Origin: Verrucomicrobiaceae bacterium
GTDB taxonomy: Bacteria > Verrucomicrobiota > Verrucomicrobiia > Verrucomicrobiales > Verrucomicrobiaceae
Assembly: GCA_021151605.1 (NCBI GenBank)
Contig: JAGKWZ010000008.1
Location: 13,697 to 77,696 of the forward strand
Direction of reading: 5' to 3'
DNA length: 64,000 nt
Below, piece by piece: positions 8,283 to 16,773 of the stretch; position 1 is the stretch's first letter, and each line of letters begins with the position of its first letter. Under the pieces are notes generated by a model that worked only from the letters and a program-made list of their open reading frames with translations, searched no databases and had not been told where the DNA came from. A program made the translations under genes and the position numbers.

Positions 8283-10127
8283 TCAATCCAGGCTGAAGCT
8301 CTCCATGTATTTCTTCCGCGTGGCTTGATCGAGCTGCGGCTGGTCTTCGCGAAGCAGGACGGCGTTCTCCAGCACGAGCACGTCCATGTCGCAGGCGAGG
8401 AAGCAGCGATAAGCGTCTTCGGGCGAACAAACGATGGGCTCGCCACGCACGTTGAAGCTGGTATTGATGATGACGGCGCAGCCGGTCTGGCGTTTGAACT
8501 CCTTGATGAGGCGATAGTAACGACCATGGCGCTCTTCATCTACGGTCTGCACGCGGGCGCTCATATCGACATGGGTCACGGCAGGGATGGTGGAGCGCGG
8601 GACGTTCACACGCTTGCGCAGATCAGGGTCCTTCATTAGCGCGGCCTGCTCGGGCGCGAGGTCGATGTGCAGTTCCTTTTTCACCGGAGCCACCATGAGC
8701 ATGTAAGGCGAGTCGCGATCGTGATCGAAGTAATCCTGCACATCCTCACGCAGCACGCAGGGGGCAAAGGGGCGGAAGGACTCGCGGAACTTCACGCGCA
8801 CGTTCATCTGCGACTGCATCTGCACATTGCGCGGGTCGCCGATGATGCTGCGGCACCCGAGCGCGCGCGGGCCGAACTCCATGCGCCCCTGGAACCAGCC
8901 GACAACTTTTCCAGCAGCCATGTGACTGGCGACGTTTTGAAGAAGTTCGGGCTCGGTATCGAAGTAGGTGTGAGTGATCTTCCGCTCTGCGAGAAAGGCG
9001 CGAATCTCCGTGTTCGACCATTTTGGACCGAGGAGTGAGCCTTTGATGGAGTCTCGTCCGCCGGGTGAGCGTGGGTTGTCCAGAAGGTGATGGTGCGTGA
9101 ACAGCGCCGCACCGAGCGCGCCGCCAGCATCGCCTGAGGCGGGTGTTACGAAGATGTCTTCGAAGATGCCGGAGCGGAGCAGCTTGCCATTGGCGACACA
9201 GTTCAGAGCGACACCACCTGCGAGGCAGAGATACTTGGCACCGGTGAGTTCTTTAGCATGACGGGCCATGCGCAGGACGGCCTCTTCAGTGACCTTTTGC
9301 ACGGAGGCGGCGAGGTCCATCTCTCGCTGGGTGATGGCGCTCTCGGGCTTGCGGGCTGGGCCGCCGAAGAGTTCAGCGAACTTGTCGCCGGTCATGGTGA
9401 GGCCTTCGCAGAAGCTGAAGTAGCTCATGTCCATGGCCATGGAGCCGTCAGCTTTGAGGTCGATGAGCTTTTCGAGGATGAGGTCCGCATACTTAGGCTC
9501 GCCATACGGGGCGAGGCCCATAAGCTTGTACTCACCGGAGTTCACTCGGAAGCCGCAGAAGTAAGTGAAGGCGCTGTAGAGCAGGCCGAGTGAGTGCGGG
9601 AAGTGCAGGGCTTTGATCAGCTTGATCTTGTTGCCTTTGCCATGGCCGATGGTGGCGGTGTCCCACTCGCCCACGCCATCCAGCGTGAGGATGGCGGCTT
9701 CATCATACGGCGAGGGGAAGAAGGTGCTAGCCGCGTGGGACTCGTGATGACTGGTGAAGGCGATGGGCTTTTTGTAGCGACCCTTGAGCGCCTTGCGGAT
9801 CTCGCGCGGGAGATGGAGCTTAGTTTTCAGCCAAAGCGGCATGGCCATCATGAACGAACGCAGGCCTGCAGGAGCATAGGCGAGGTAGGTTTCGAGCAGG
9901 CGGTCAAACTTGAGCAGCGGCTTGTCGTAAAAGACCACGTAGTCGATCTGCTCCGGCGTTAGTCCGGCCTCGCGCAGGCAGTAGTCCACTGCATTCACGG
10001 GAAACTCATGGTCATGCTTGATGCGGGTGAAGCGCTCTTCCTGCGCTGCGGCGACGATGTCACCATCGACCACCAAGGCGGCGGCGCTGTCGTGATAGAA
10101 GGCGGAGATACCGAGGATCTTGGGCAT
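8283..10127 (-). CDS. Carbamoyltransferase (NodU/TobZ/SxtI family)
   Basis: This 614-residue enzyme has the N-terminal Kae1-like ASKHA domain (ISAFYHDSAAALV, AAAQEERFTRIKHDHEF, SHHESHAASTFF, TLDGVGEWDT and LAGGVALNCVANGK) and the C-terminal YrdC-like domain with GWFQGRMEFGPRALGCRSI and IINTSFNVRGEPIV. In TobZ and NodU such enzymes make carbamoyl-adenylate from carbamoyl phosphate and ATP and pass the group to a hydroxyl. An ATG at 10127 (MPKILGISAF) is preferred over an in-frame TTG four codons upstream. It is followed by the SxtJ and DUF5989 genes and preceded by an SGNH gene, a grouping that suggests O-carbamoylation of a cluster sugar. Confidence 0.92.
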   Translation of the reverse strand: MPKILGISAFYHDSAAALVVDGDIVAAAQEERFTRIKHDHEFPVNAVDYCLREAGLTPEQIDYVVFYDKPLLKFDRLLETYLAYAPAGLRSFMMAMPLWLKTKLHLPREIRKALKGRYKKPIAFTSHHESHAASTFFPSPYDEAAILTLDGVGEWDTATIGHGKGNKIKLIKALHFPHSLGLLYSAFTYFCGFRVNSGEYKLMGLAPYGEPKYADLILEKLIDLKADGSMAMDMSYFSFCEGLTMTGDKFAELFGGPARKPESAITQREMDLAASVQKVTEEAVLRMARHAKELTGAKYLCLAGGVALNCVANGKLLRSGIFEDIFVTPASGDAGGALGAALFTHHHLLDNPRSPGGRDSIKGSLLGPKWSNTEIRAFLAERKITHTYFDTEPELLQNVASHMAAGKVVGWFQGRMEFGPRALGCRSIIGDPRNVQMQSQMNVRVKFRESFRPFAPCVLREDVQDYFDHDRDSPYMLMVAPVKKELHIDLAPEQAALMKDPDLRKRVNVPRSTIPAVTHVDMSARVQTVDEERHGRYYRLIKEFKRQTGCAVIINTSFNVRGEPIVCSPEDAYRCFLACDMDVLVLENAVLLREDQPQLDQATRKKYMESFSLD

Positions 10128-10135
10128 GGGAAAAA

Positions 10136-11239
10136 TCAAGGAGCAGCTGGAGCGCCGGACTTCGAAGCAGGAAGGGCAAGAAGGGTCTTTTTTAACTCCT
10201 CGGCCATCACATCAGCACCCAAGCTGGTGACGTGGACGCCGGAGGAGATGAAGCACTCTTTGCGTTTCGGATGAGCTTCGATGACAGACGCGGCATCGCA
10301 GACGGCGACGCCCTCTTCATGCGCGATCTGCACAGCACGCTCTCGCCATTCACGAATGCCGAAACGCTTGTACCAATCGTTGTCGCCATTGTCTCCAAAA
10401 CGAAGAACCACAGGTGTGGCTCCTTGTTCACGGATGAAGGCGATGTAGGCGCGGAGGGAGTGATCTAGATTCGCCATGACATAGGGATGCTGGGAGGGGT
10501 GATTCACCGGACGCTCAACGATGTCTTCGACGTGGTAGGCGGCAGTCGCCTGCTGCTCGAACATGCGCTTGATGTAATAATCCCAGACACGGACCAGAGC
10601 GCTGTTGCGCTTCCAGAAGCGGGCTTGGTCGAGCTTTTTCGCGGGCTCGCCCCACTTTTTCTCCTTTAGCAGGCGATCCAAAGCCCCAGGTTCGTTGTTT
10701 TCAAACTGCTCCGCTGACATGCCTTCGTTCACGCCGGTGAAGATGACGACGACATCAGGTTTAAGCTTCGGGATGAGCCGCTTTCCGAGGATGAATTCAT
10801 GGCAAAGGGAGAAGCAGATCTGGCCGCCGTTAAGCACCTGATCCTTCTCATGGCCTGGAAGCGGGCGAAGCTTGTTTTGGAGTACCGTAGGCCAGGCATC
10901 GTCGGTTTCGAGATTGTAACAGAAGGTGGTGGAGCCGCCGGAGCAGTAGATGCGGGTGGAGCCTGGAGGCTTGATGTCCGGCACGTCCTCACGATTGCGC
11001 AGACCGAAGTTATTAAGGATGCTGTTTGAGTTATAACCGTGAGGCCGATGAGTAGCACCGAGTTCAGAGTCACCCACATAGATACCGTAGCTCTTGCCGG
11101 GCACGCCATGCTTTATATGCATGACCACCCGAGCGGCGATTTCCCCGGCGAGAAGCAGGCCGAAGATGATGATACTGATGGCGATGGCGGCAAAAAGGAA
11201 CTTTTTGCGCAAGGTCAGGATTGGAACTGTACGAGACAT
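10136..11239 (-). CDS. SGNH/GDSL-type hydrolase-fold protein, membrane-anchored
   Basis: This 367-residue protein has an N-terminal membrane anchor (LFAAIAISIIIFGLLLAGEI) and then an extracytoplasmic SGNH domain. The nucleophile block is IYCSGGSTTFCYN, the oxyanion block is VVIFTGVNEG, and the C-terminal histidine lies in SSGVHVTSLGADVMAEEL. The family contains esterases and acyltransferases acting on carbohydrate substituents. The ATG at 11239 is preferred to an in-frame GTG at 11308 because the latter would overlap the polymerase gene by 23 bases. Its place directly before the carbamoyltransferase triad suggests a joint role in modifying the exported glycan. The reaction, acylation or de-acylation, is not decided by sequence. 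Confidence 0.8.
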   Translation of the reverse strand: MSRTVPILTLRKKFLFAAIAISIIIFGLLLAGEIAARVVMHIKHGVPGKSYGIYVGDSELGATHRPHGYNSNSILNNFGLRNREDVPDIKPPGSTRIYCSGGSTTFCYNLETDDAWPTVLQNKLRPLPGHEKDQVLNGGQICFSLCHEFILGKRLIPKLKPDVVVIFTGVNEGMSAEQFENNEPGALDRLLKEKKWGEPAKKLDQARFWKRNSALVRVWDYYIKRMFEQQATAAYHVEDIVERPVNHPSQHPYVMANLDHSLRAYIAFIREQGATPVVLRFGDNGDNDWYKRFGIREWRERAVQIAHEEGVAVCDAASVIEAHPKRKECFISSGVHVTSLGADVMAEELKKTLLALPASKSGAPAAP

Positions 11240-11285
11240 GGTTAAACGGGTTTCCACGCTTGGGCGCGCGAGGAGATTGGAAAAT

Positions 11286-12713
11286 TTACGCTCTGCGTGA
11301 TTGTCCACGCCTCAACGACCAAGGGCGGGCAAGCGCAGGAGCTCGGTAGGGAGCATCAACCGCCGATGACGTGTAATAAGAGGCGAAGAAAACGCGGTGA
11401 ATGGCTGTGACGAACACAAAAGCGGCAGCCATGCTCGCCACAGCTGTGGCGATGTTGCCCGCAACGTTGAGCAATCCTGTGGCGGGCAAAAGCCACCGCC
11501 CAAAACTCCAGTAGTCTCCAGATGCGAGGTATTGCCCGGCGCGCAGATCAAACCAACGCAACAGGAACCCAATGACGAATACGCCGGCAAACACGCACCA
11601 GCGGCCATAATTGATAAAGAGTTCCATGATATGCCCGATGCCCACGCTGGTTCCCTTGGGGAAGGACAGCCCAGTGAAGTGGGCCACCATGCCGCTAGAA
11701 CCAGCCATGCTCGGTTTGTCCGGCCATAGAACTCGTGGAATCCAAGCGGTGGCGGCCACCCAAAGGGTGAACCCCTTGGCAAAATCAACTCTTCCGCGGG
11801 CTAGGTAGCTGGCGCTCACGCCGACAAGATGATTTTGATTCAGGCGAATATCCAAGGCCTCCAGATGGTAGTTGTTCGAAAGGTCCAACAGTTCGAAGTT
11901 GTCGGCCAGGTTGGCGATCTGATCAAACCGTGAAGACATCTGCTGCTGGGTCCACACCGATTCGCGGATGGCATTGCGTTCACGCATGTAGTTCACATAA
12001 ACGGACATGCCGCCATACATGAACAAGAAGAGCACCACAATGGCTAGCCACCGGGGGCGATAAAAGGACATTACAAACATCCACACCGTGATGACACTGG
12101 CTGTGCCGAAACTCATGAATCCGAGGAAAATGAGTGTGATGAAAGGGAAGGCGATGGAAGAGCAAATCAGCCACCAGTAAAAGCGCACACGATCCCCAGC
12201 TATCCACGCCTGCCAGCAAGCAGCACAGACAGCCACCATCGAGAGTGACACCCCCGATGAGCCGATGCTGCCGAGACTTGGGACCAAGCGCATCACAGGG
12301 GTCAGAACAAAGAAGAAAAGTAGAGACATGACCAGGAGTGTCCCCGGCAATTTCGCGTTGATGACGGGCATCAGGCGTATTGCCCGAAGACGAATTTTTG
12401 TGCCGATAACCGGAGTCGCAAAAAACCAACTGAGCACGAGCCCAAGCAATCCAATCGTGGTGATCTCAAAACCCATCTGAGTCGCCTTGAGAGAGGCTTG
12501 ATTATCGAGCAGGACTTGAGACTTCGGCTGATAACCCGGCATGGCATAGGCGATGGCTCCAGGCACGTAAAGGAGCGATGTCGCGAAAGCGTAGCAGAGG
12601 GGCAGACCAACTCCAGGACGCTTGCTGTACCATGTGGCCATCAGCAGGATGAAGCTTAAACCTGCCCAGATAAGGAGCAGAGTTTGGAGGGATTCCTTGG
12701 AGATCGGGAACAT
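11286..12713 (-). CDS. O-antigen polymerase-like integral membrane protein (Wzy candidate)
   Basis: This 475-residue protein is almost entirely hydrophobic, with about ten to twelve predicted membrane segments. Examples are TLLLIWAGLSFILLMATWY, TIGLLGLVLSWFFATPVIG and CVFAGVFVIGFLLRWFDL. A large loop in the middle (about residues 240-330) contains YVNYMRERNAIRES and ARGRVDFAKGF. Such topology, one large periplasmic loop between membrane helices, is that of Wzy/O-antigen ligase-like proteins, which show little sequence conservation. It is the only polymerase candidate in the locus. It ends 46 bases before the SGNH gene start. An alternative is a ligase or oligosaccharide-repeat unit polymerase subtype. 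Confidence 0.7.
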   Translation of the reverse strand: MFPISKESLQTLLLIWAGLSFILLMATWYSKRPGVGLPLCYAFATSLLYVPGAIAYAMPGYQPKSQVLLDNQASLKATQMGFEITTIGLLGLVLSWFFATPVIGTKIRLRAIRLMPVINAKLPGTLLVMSLLFFFVLTPVMRLVPSLGSIGSSGVSLSMVAVCAACWQAWIAGDRVRFYWWLICSSIAFPFITLIFLGFMSFGTASVITVWMFVMSFYRPRWLAIVVLFLFMYGGMSVYVNYMRERNAIRESVWTQQQMSSRFDQIANLADNFELLDLSNNYHLEALDIRLNQNHLVGVSASYLARGRVDFAKGFTLWVAATAWIPRVLWPDKPSMAGSSGMVAHFTGLSFPKGTSVGIGHIMELFINYGRWCVFAGVFVIGFLLRWFDLRAGQYLASGDYWSFGRWLLPATGLLNVAGNIATAVASMAAAFVFVTAIHRVFFASYYTSSAVDAPYRAPALARPWSLRRGQSRRA

Positions 12714-12823
12714 CAGGAGAAAAGGTGGAGGACGCAGACAGTACGGGTTTGGCGGTGAAAGGGCAATCTGCTTTTCCAGGACTCGGACTCAAGCGACTGA
12801 AAGCAGGAGGAGAACCCCAAGAC

Positions 12824-14023
12824 TTAGTCGGCTGGTTTTTCGTCAATGCCAGTCTGCTTGCAATGCTGGACAAAATCCACCGCAGCATCGCGCCAGTCTC
12901 TTGAGCGGCTCTGGCTGCCATGAGCCCGCACGAGATCTGTGGCTTCCGGCCGGTGAGAGTCGATCCAGGTAAGTTTCTTGCCAAAGGCAACGGCATCCCT
13001 CGCGGGCAGAATCCAGCCGCCTTCTCCGTCACGAATCACATCGGCCGCCCCGGAATTCGGTGTAGCCAGGACTAGCAATCCAGCAGCGGCAGCCTGAGGA
13101 AGCACTGCGGCAAGCCCCTCCTCAATGGACGGCAGGACAAAGACATCCGCCCAGGCATAGTGCTGTTGCAGTTCGCCTTGCGGGACTCGCGGGATGAACT
13201 TAATTCTGCCGTGCGGTTTTTCGGCCAGGGCGATGGCCTCATCAGCCACCGTGCCGACGAAGCGAAATTGGAATCGGTCAGGCGGCAATGCATCAGCCAT
13301 GGCAACGATGTCGAGCGCCCCTTTGCGGTGGGAAAAGGTGCCAACACTGAGCACTCGCAACGGTTCACCCGAAAAGAGCCTCTTCTGCCGTGCCTGAACG
13401 ACTTCGGGAGCGGCGGCGAAGTCAGCCACATTTACGGCAGAGACCATGAGCCGCACCTTTTCCGGCGGCAGCCCGGCATCAAGGAAAGTCTGCCTGGAGA
13501 AGCTGGAGAGGACGATGACCGCATCGGCAAGCGCATACTCCGCCTCCTCACGCAGTATGATGGCCTCGCTTGGTTTTCCGATGATGCAGCCAGTGCGGGC
13601 TTCCTCATCCTGGAGGAGCTGCCATTGCCTGCGAATGTGGGTGGAACCTCTGGCCACGAGCCGCGCTCCGGCCACTCGTTTACACTCCAGATACTCTTTG
13701 GATACACTGCTCCAGGTGTAGGTTGCGTCCCAACGCTCAGCGGTTAGGCGGCGTGCAAGCCAGGAGCCAAACCAGCCATGCATGAGCGCATCGAAACCGG
13801 GCATTTTTTCAAAAGCATGCAGGCGCTCCATGAGCCTGACTGCCGTACCATGCAGAGGGAAGCCACGCACCCGTGCCGCAGGGATGCCAAAACGCGCTGC
13901 TATGAATGCCGGATAGTTAGTGAAAATCGTCACATCATGCCCCAGCTCCAGCAGCCCAGCTGCCAAGCCGAAGGCGTGGAAACGCCCATGAACGCCTATG
14001 CCTATTTTGAGAGGCTTTTCCAT
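12824..14023 (-). CDS. Glycosyltransferase family 4
   Basis: This 399-residue protein begins MEKPLKIGIGVHGRFHAFGL. It has the acceptor-domain segment DVTIFTNYPAFIAARFG and the donor-domain block LRVLSVGTFSHRKGALDI. Further on are FRFVGTVADEA and the EX7E-type VFVLPSIEEGLAAVLPQA, followed by LLVLATPNSGAADVI. These mark a GT-B family 4 transferase of normal length. The frame extends 41 codons upstream over the end of the preceding gene, but homology starts at the ATG at 14023, 17 bases after that gene stops. Its ASIEEGLA region replaces the more common 'sE.fGl'. Donor sugar unknown. Confidence 0.88.
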   Translation of the reverse strand: MEKPLKIGIGVHGRFHAFGLAAGLLELGHDVTIFTNYPAFIAARFGIPAARVRGFPLHGTAVRLMERLHAFEKMPGFDALMHGWFGSWLARRLTAERWDATYTWSSVSKEYLECKRVAGARLVARGSTHIRRQWQLLQDEEARTGCIIGKPSEAIILREEAEYALADAVIVLSSFSRQTFLDAGLPPEKVRLMVSAVNVADFAAAPEVVQARQKRLFSGEPLRVLSVGTFSHRKGALDIVAMADALPPDRFQFRFVGTVADEAIALAEKPHGRIKFIPRVPQGELQQHYAWADVFVLPSIEEGLAAVLPQAAAAGLLVLATPNSGAADVIRDGEGGWILPARDAVAFGKKLTWIDSHRPEATDLVRAHGSQSRSRDWRDAAVDFVQHCKQTGIDEKPAD

Positions 14024-14040
14024 CCGAGTTCTCGACTCAC

Positions 14041-15735
14041 TCAGAGTCGATTCCGTTTCTTGAAACGGCTCCACGCCAGGAGCTTCCATACCACGGGGAA
14101 GTGCTGGAAGATATCGCGCGCAGTCCAGGTCGAAGCTTTCTTGCAAAGGGCCAGCGGCAGGTGTGCTGCGAAGCGCTCCTGGCTCTCCTCAAGGATGGCC
14201 TCCCGCAGGCCGGAGTAGTTCGATGCTCCCCAGAGATAGCGCAGATTCATGGTGAAGCCGAGCTTCGGGCGGTGGACAAACCAGGACGGCCAACCGTGAA
14301 GCAGTCGTTTGAGTAGTGGTTTCAAAACCGGGTCCACCGCCAGTATCGAGTAGGGCAAACTTCGGGCATATGAAATGAGATCCCAGTCCAGCAGCGGGCA
14401 GCGCATTTCCACCCCTTGCTCTGCAGAGGCTCGGTCCACCTTGGTAAAGGAGTGCCCCACGAGATGGTCGGTGGACATGGACCGGCCCCAGTCACTCATC
14501 CACGAAGGCAATTCCGGCCCGCAAGGCACATGCGTGCCACAGCTTGCATCCGGGTCGGGACTCTGCGCCGGGCACTCTTGCAACCAGCGCTGCGGAGCCG
14601 AATAGCCGAGGAAAAATTCATCTCCCCCCTCCCCGGAGATCAAGATGCGGCTATGGTCAGAGACAGCATTCACCAAACGCCACAAGGGGAAGAACGAGAT
14701 CATGCCCAGGGGCTCATCCTGAATGTCCAGACAGTCGATGATGGACGAGGAGAGAGAGCGAAGTTCAGGCCTGATGACCTCGATTTTCTTCCCGAGACGC
14801 CAGGCTACATAGCGGGCGTAGCGCTCATCATTGGTGAGAGGTACCAGCGCGCCTAGAGTAAGAACCTTGAGCGGTTTCTCCAGTCCGCCGCGCCTTTCGA
14901 TGCGGGCGGCCATCATCGTCACCACCGTGGAGTCGATTCCACCTGAGCAAAGCACCGCCGGGCTGGGATTGTCCTGGAGGCGACGATTCACCGCACGCTC
15001 CAGCAGTCCGTCGATAGCACGGACCACTTCATCGAAATTCTCCCCGGCATACAGTCGCTCTACTTTCGGGCACTGGTGCCTGCGGCTCACTTCGTCTCCT
15101 GTCCAGTCGAGTTCTACGATCTCTCCGGGCAGCACAGGATTCACCCCCGCCCACACCGCCAGGTCCGGGCGGACAAAACCTTCTTTCCAATAACTGTCAG
15201 CAGCCACTTGAGACACACTTCGGGTGCCTCCACAGACGAGCGAAATGGCCTGGAGACTGGAGCCGAAGCAGACCTGTCCTTCCCATCTTGCCAGATAAAG
15301 CGGCTTTTTCCCTACAGCATCTCGGGCCAGCCAGATCCGCCGTGCGCGGGTGTCCACCAGCGACAGGGTAAACATGCCTTTCAGCAGGGAAAACCCCTCT
15401 ACGCCATGCAATGCATAGGCGGCAAGAATGATTTCCGTGTCAGACTCTGTGCGGAAAGGATAGGCCGAAAGTTCCCGGCGCAGTTCGCGGAAATTGTAGA
15501 TCTCGCCGTTGAAGATCAGCGCGAGCCCACGCTCTTCGTCCAGCATCGGCTGAATTGCCCTCGGGTCAGAGTCCACAATCGCCAGCCGGGTGTGGAGCAG
15601 TTCGACAACCTTATCCTCCGAGCGCCAGACACGATGCGAATCTGGCCCACGGCGATCTAGAACCTTCAATCCAAGTTCAATATCTCCGCCAGAGATGCAG
15701 GCTGCCGTTTTGATTCTACCGAGAATAGAGCACAT
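14041..15735 (-). CDS. Asparagine synthetase-like amidotransferase (second copy)
   Basis: This 564-residue protein has the class-II glutaminase beginning at Cys2 (MCSILGRIK, where most family members have MCGI) with LDRRGPDSHR, HTRLAIVDSDPRA and FNGEIYNFRELRREL. The synthetase half has the PP-loop VLCSGGIDSTVVTMMA and ISGEGGDEFFLGYS. It differs clearly from the asnB-like gene at 4645-6441, lacking the TGQ repeat and being shorter. Two such genes in one polysaccharide locus make a role in modifying carboxyl groups of sugars, or another ATP-dependent amidation, more likely than housekeeping asparagine synthesis. It starts 12 bases after the CgeB-like gene ends. Substrate is unknown. Confidence 0.87.
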   Translation of the reverse strand: MCSILGRIKTAACISGGDIELGLKVLDRRGPDSHRVWRSEDKVVELLHTRLAIVDSDPRAIQPMLDEERGLALIFNGEIYNFRELRRELSAYPFRTESDTEIILAAYALHGVEGFSLLKGMFTLSLVDTRARRIWLARDAVGKKPLYLARWEGQVCFGSSLQAISLVCGGTRSVSQVAADSYWKEGFVRPDLAVWAGVNPVLPGEIVELDWTGDEVSRRHQCPKVERLYAGENFDEVVRAIDGLLERAVNRRLQDNPSPAVLCSGGIDSTVVTMMAARIERRGGLEKPLKVLTLGALVPLTNDERYARYVAWRLGKKIEVIRPELRSLSSSIIDCLDIQDEPLGMISFFPLWRLVNAVSDHSRILISGEGGDEFFLGYSAPQRWLQECPAQSPDPDASCGTHVPCGPELPSWMSDWGRSMSTDHLVGHSFTKVDRASAEQGVEMRCPLLDWDLISYARSLPYSILAVDPVLKPLLKRLLHGWPSWFVHRPKLGFTMNLRYLWGASNYSGLREAILEESQERFAAHLPLALCKKASTWTARDIFQHFPVVWKLLAWSRFKKRNRL

Positions 15736-15747
15736 GGATAAGAGGAA

Positions 15748-16773
15748 CTAAACAAGACGAGGCATCAAAAGGTGGCGAATGATCTCAAGCCTATCAGCAT
15801 ATGTATTGCCAGAGGAATCCACTTTCTGACGAGCTTTTTGACGCAGAATTTCACACTGCCCCTCTGTCATGCTGAGCGCCACACGAGCCCTGGCTGGTAA
15901 ATCAGCGATCTGGGAAAAATAAAGGACGGCCTCCCCGTCGGGCCCATAGAGCGACTGATGGTCGGTGGTATCCTCCACCAGGAGGCAGCCACCGATCGCT
16001 GGCATCTCGTAACTGCGCATAGAGTGCCCATCTCGGTTCGCCCGGCGGACAAGGCAAAGATTGGTCCCGGCTGCTGCCACGATTTTCCGGCAAGTCTCCG
16101 CATCCGCATGACCATGTGCGTGGGCAGCCAGATCCGGCTGCTCCTGCCAATATCCACCCCATAGTCCGACTGGAACCCCGGCGCGGACAAGGGCACGCAC
16201 CATCGCCACCCGGTCATCATCCGCTCCACCGATGAAAGCCACCAAGCCGGACCACCGATTTCGTTCCTCGGCACTAATGCTCACCGGAGGATGATGCTCT
16301 TCTGGTGCATACGCAAAGGGCAGGTAGGAAACCGAACGCAGATGCTCACGGAGATCCGCCTCATTGGCATGTCTCGGCGTGAAGACATGCTGGTAATGAG
16401 GCAACGCACGCATGAACCACGGCGCACGGTGGGCTGGATTCCACGGATCATCCGTCAGAAAGTTCGCCACCGGGATACCCATCGCGGCGATCTCTTTTAA
16501 AGCCAAGTCATTCACCGGAGCAAGACCGGTCGTGAGCACTAAATCGGGCCGCTCAGCCCGGCATTTCCTCACCACGGCCGCACTGAATGCGCCAAGATAC
16601 ACAGGCCGATGCCCCATCAGATGCCAGCAGATGCGCCTCATCCAGACAGGTGCCGCATAGGCATCACTCAGATCCATCAACTCCACCAGCCAGGAAAGGC
16701 TCTCGGCAGCATGTAAAAAATGCCGCCCGACATGAGTCGGCTGCGGAATTCCGATGATGAGCAGGCGCGGCAT
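15748..16773 (-). CDS. CgeB-like glycosyltransferase-fold protein
   Basis: This 341-residue protein begins MPRLLIIGIPQPTHVGRHFL. It has VLTTGLAPVNDLALKEI, VANFLTDDPWNP and QHVFTPRHANEADL in the N-terminal half. The C-terminal half has VAFIGGADDDRVAM, NLCLVRRANRDGHSMRSYE and CLLVEDTTDHQSLYG. The last two blocks are the signature of the CgeB / 'glycosyl transferase family 1_2' group, in which R-S-E contacts the donor. The ATG at 16773 overlaps the previous stop by one base, and the upstream extension of the frame is not conserved. It is probably a sugar transferase for this glycan, with linkage unknown. Confidence 0.8.
   Translation of the reverse strand: MPRLLIIGIPQPTHVGRHFLHAAESLSWLVELMDLSDAYAAPVWMRRICWHLMGHRPVYLGAFSAAVVRKCRAERPDLVLTTGLAPVNDLALKEIAAMGIPVANFLTDDPWNPAHRAPWFMRALPHYQHVFTPRHANEADLREHLRSVSYLPFAYAPEEHHPPVSISAEERNRWSGLVAFIGGADDDRVAMVRALVRAGVPVGLWGGYWQEQPDLAAHAHGHADAETCRKIVAAAGTNLCLVRRANRDGHSMRSYEMPAIGGCLLVEDTTDHQSLYGPDGEAVLYFSQIADLPARARVALSMTEGQCEILRQKARQKVDSSGNTYADRLEIIRHLLMPRLV

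Noticed and set aside
7589..10127. Part of a saxitoxin cluster
   Set aside because: Only the I/J/K-like carbamoylation genes are present. The neighbours are glycosyltransferases and methyltransferases, with no sxtA-type polyketide synthase or amidinotransferase.
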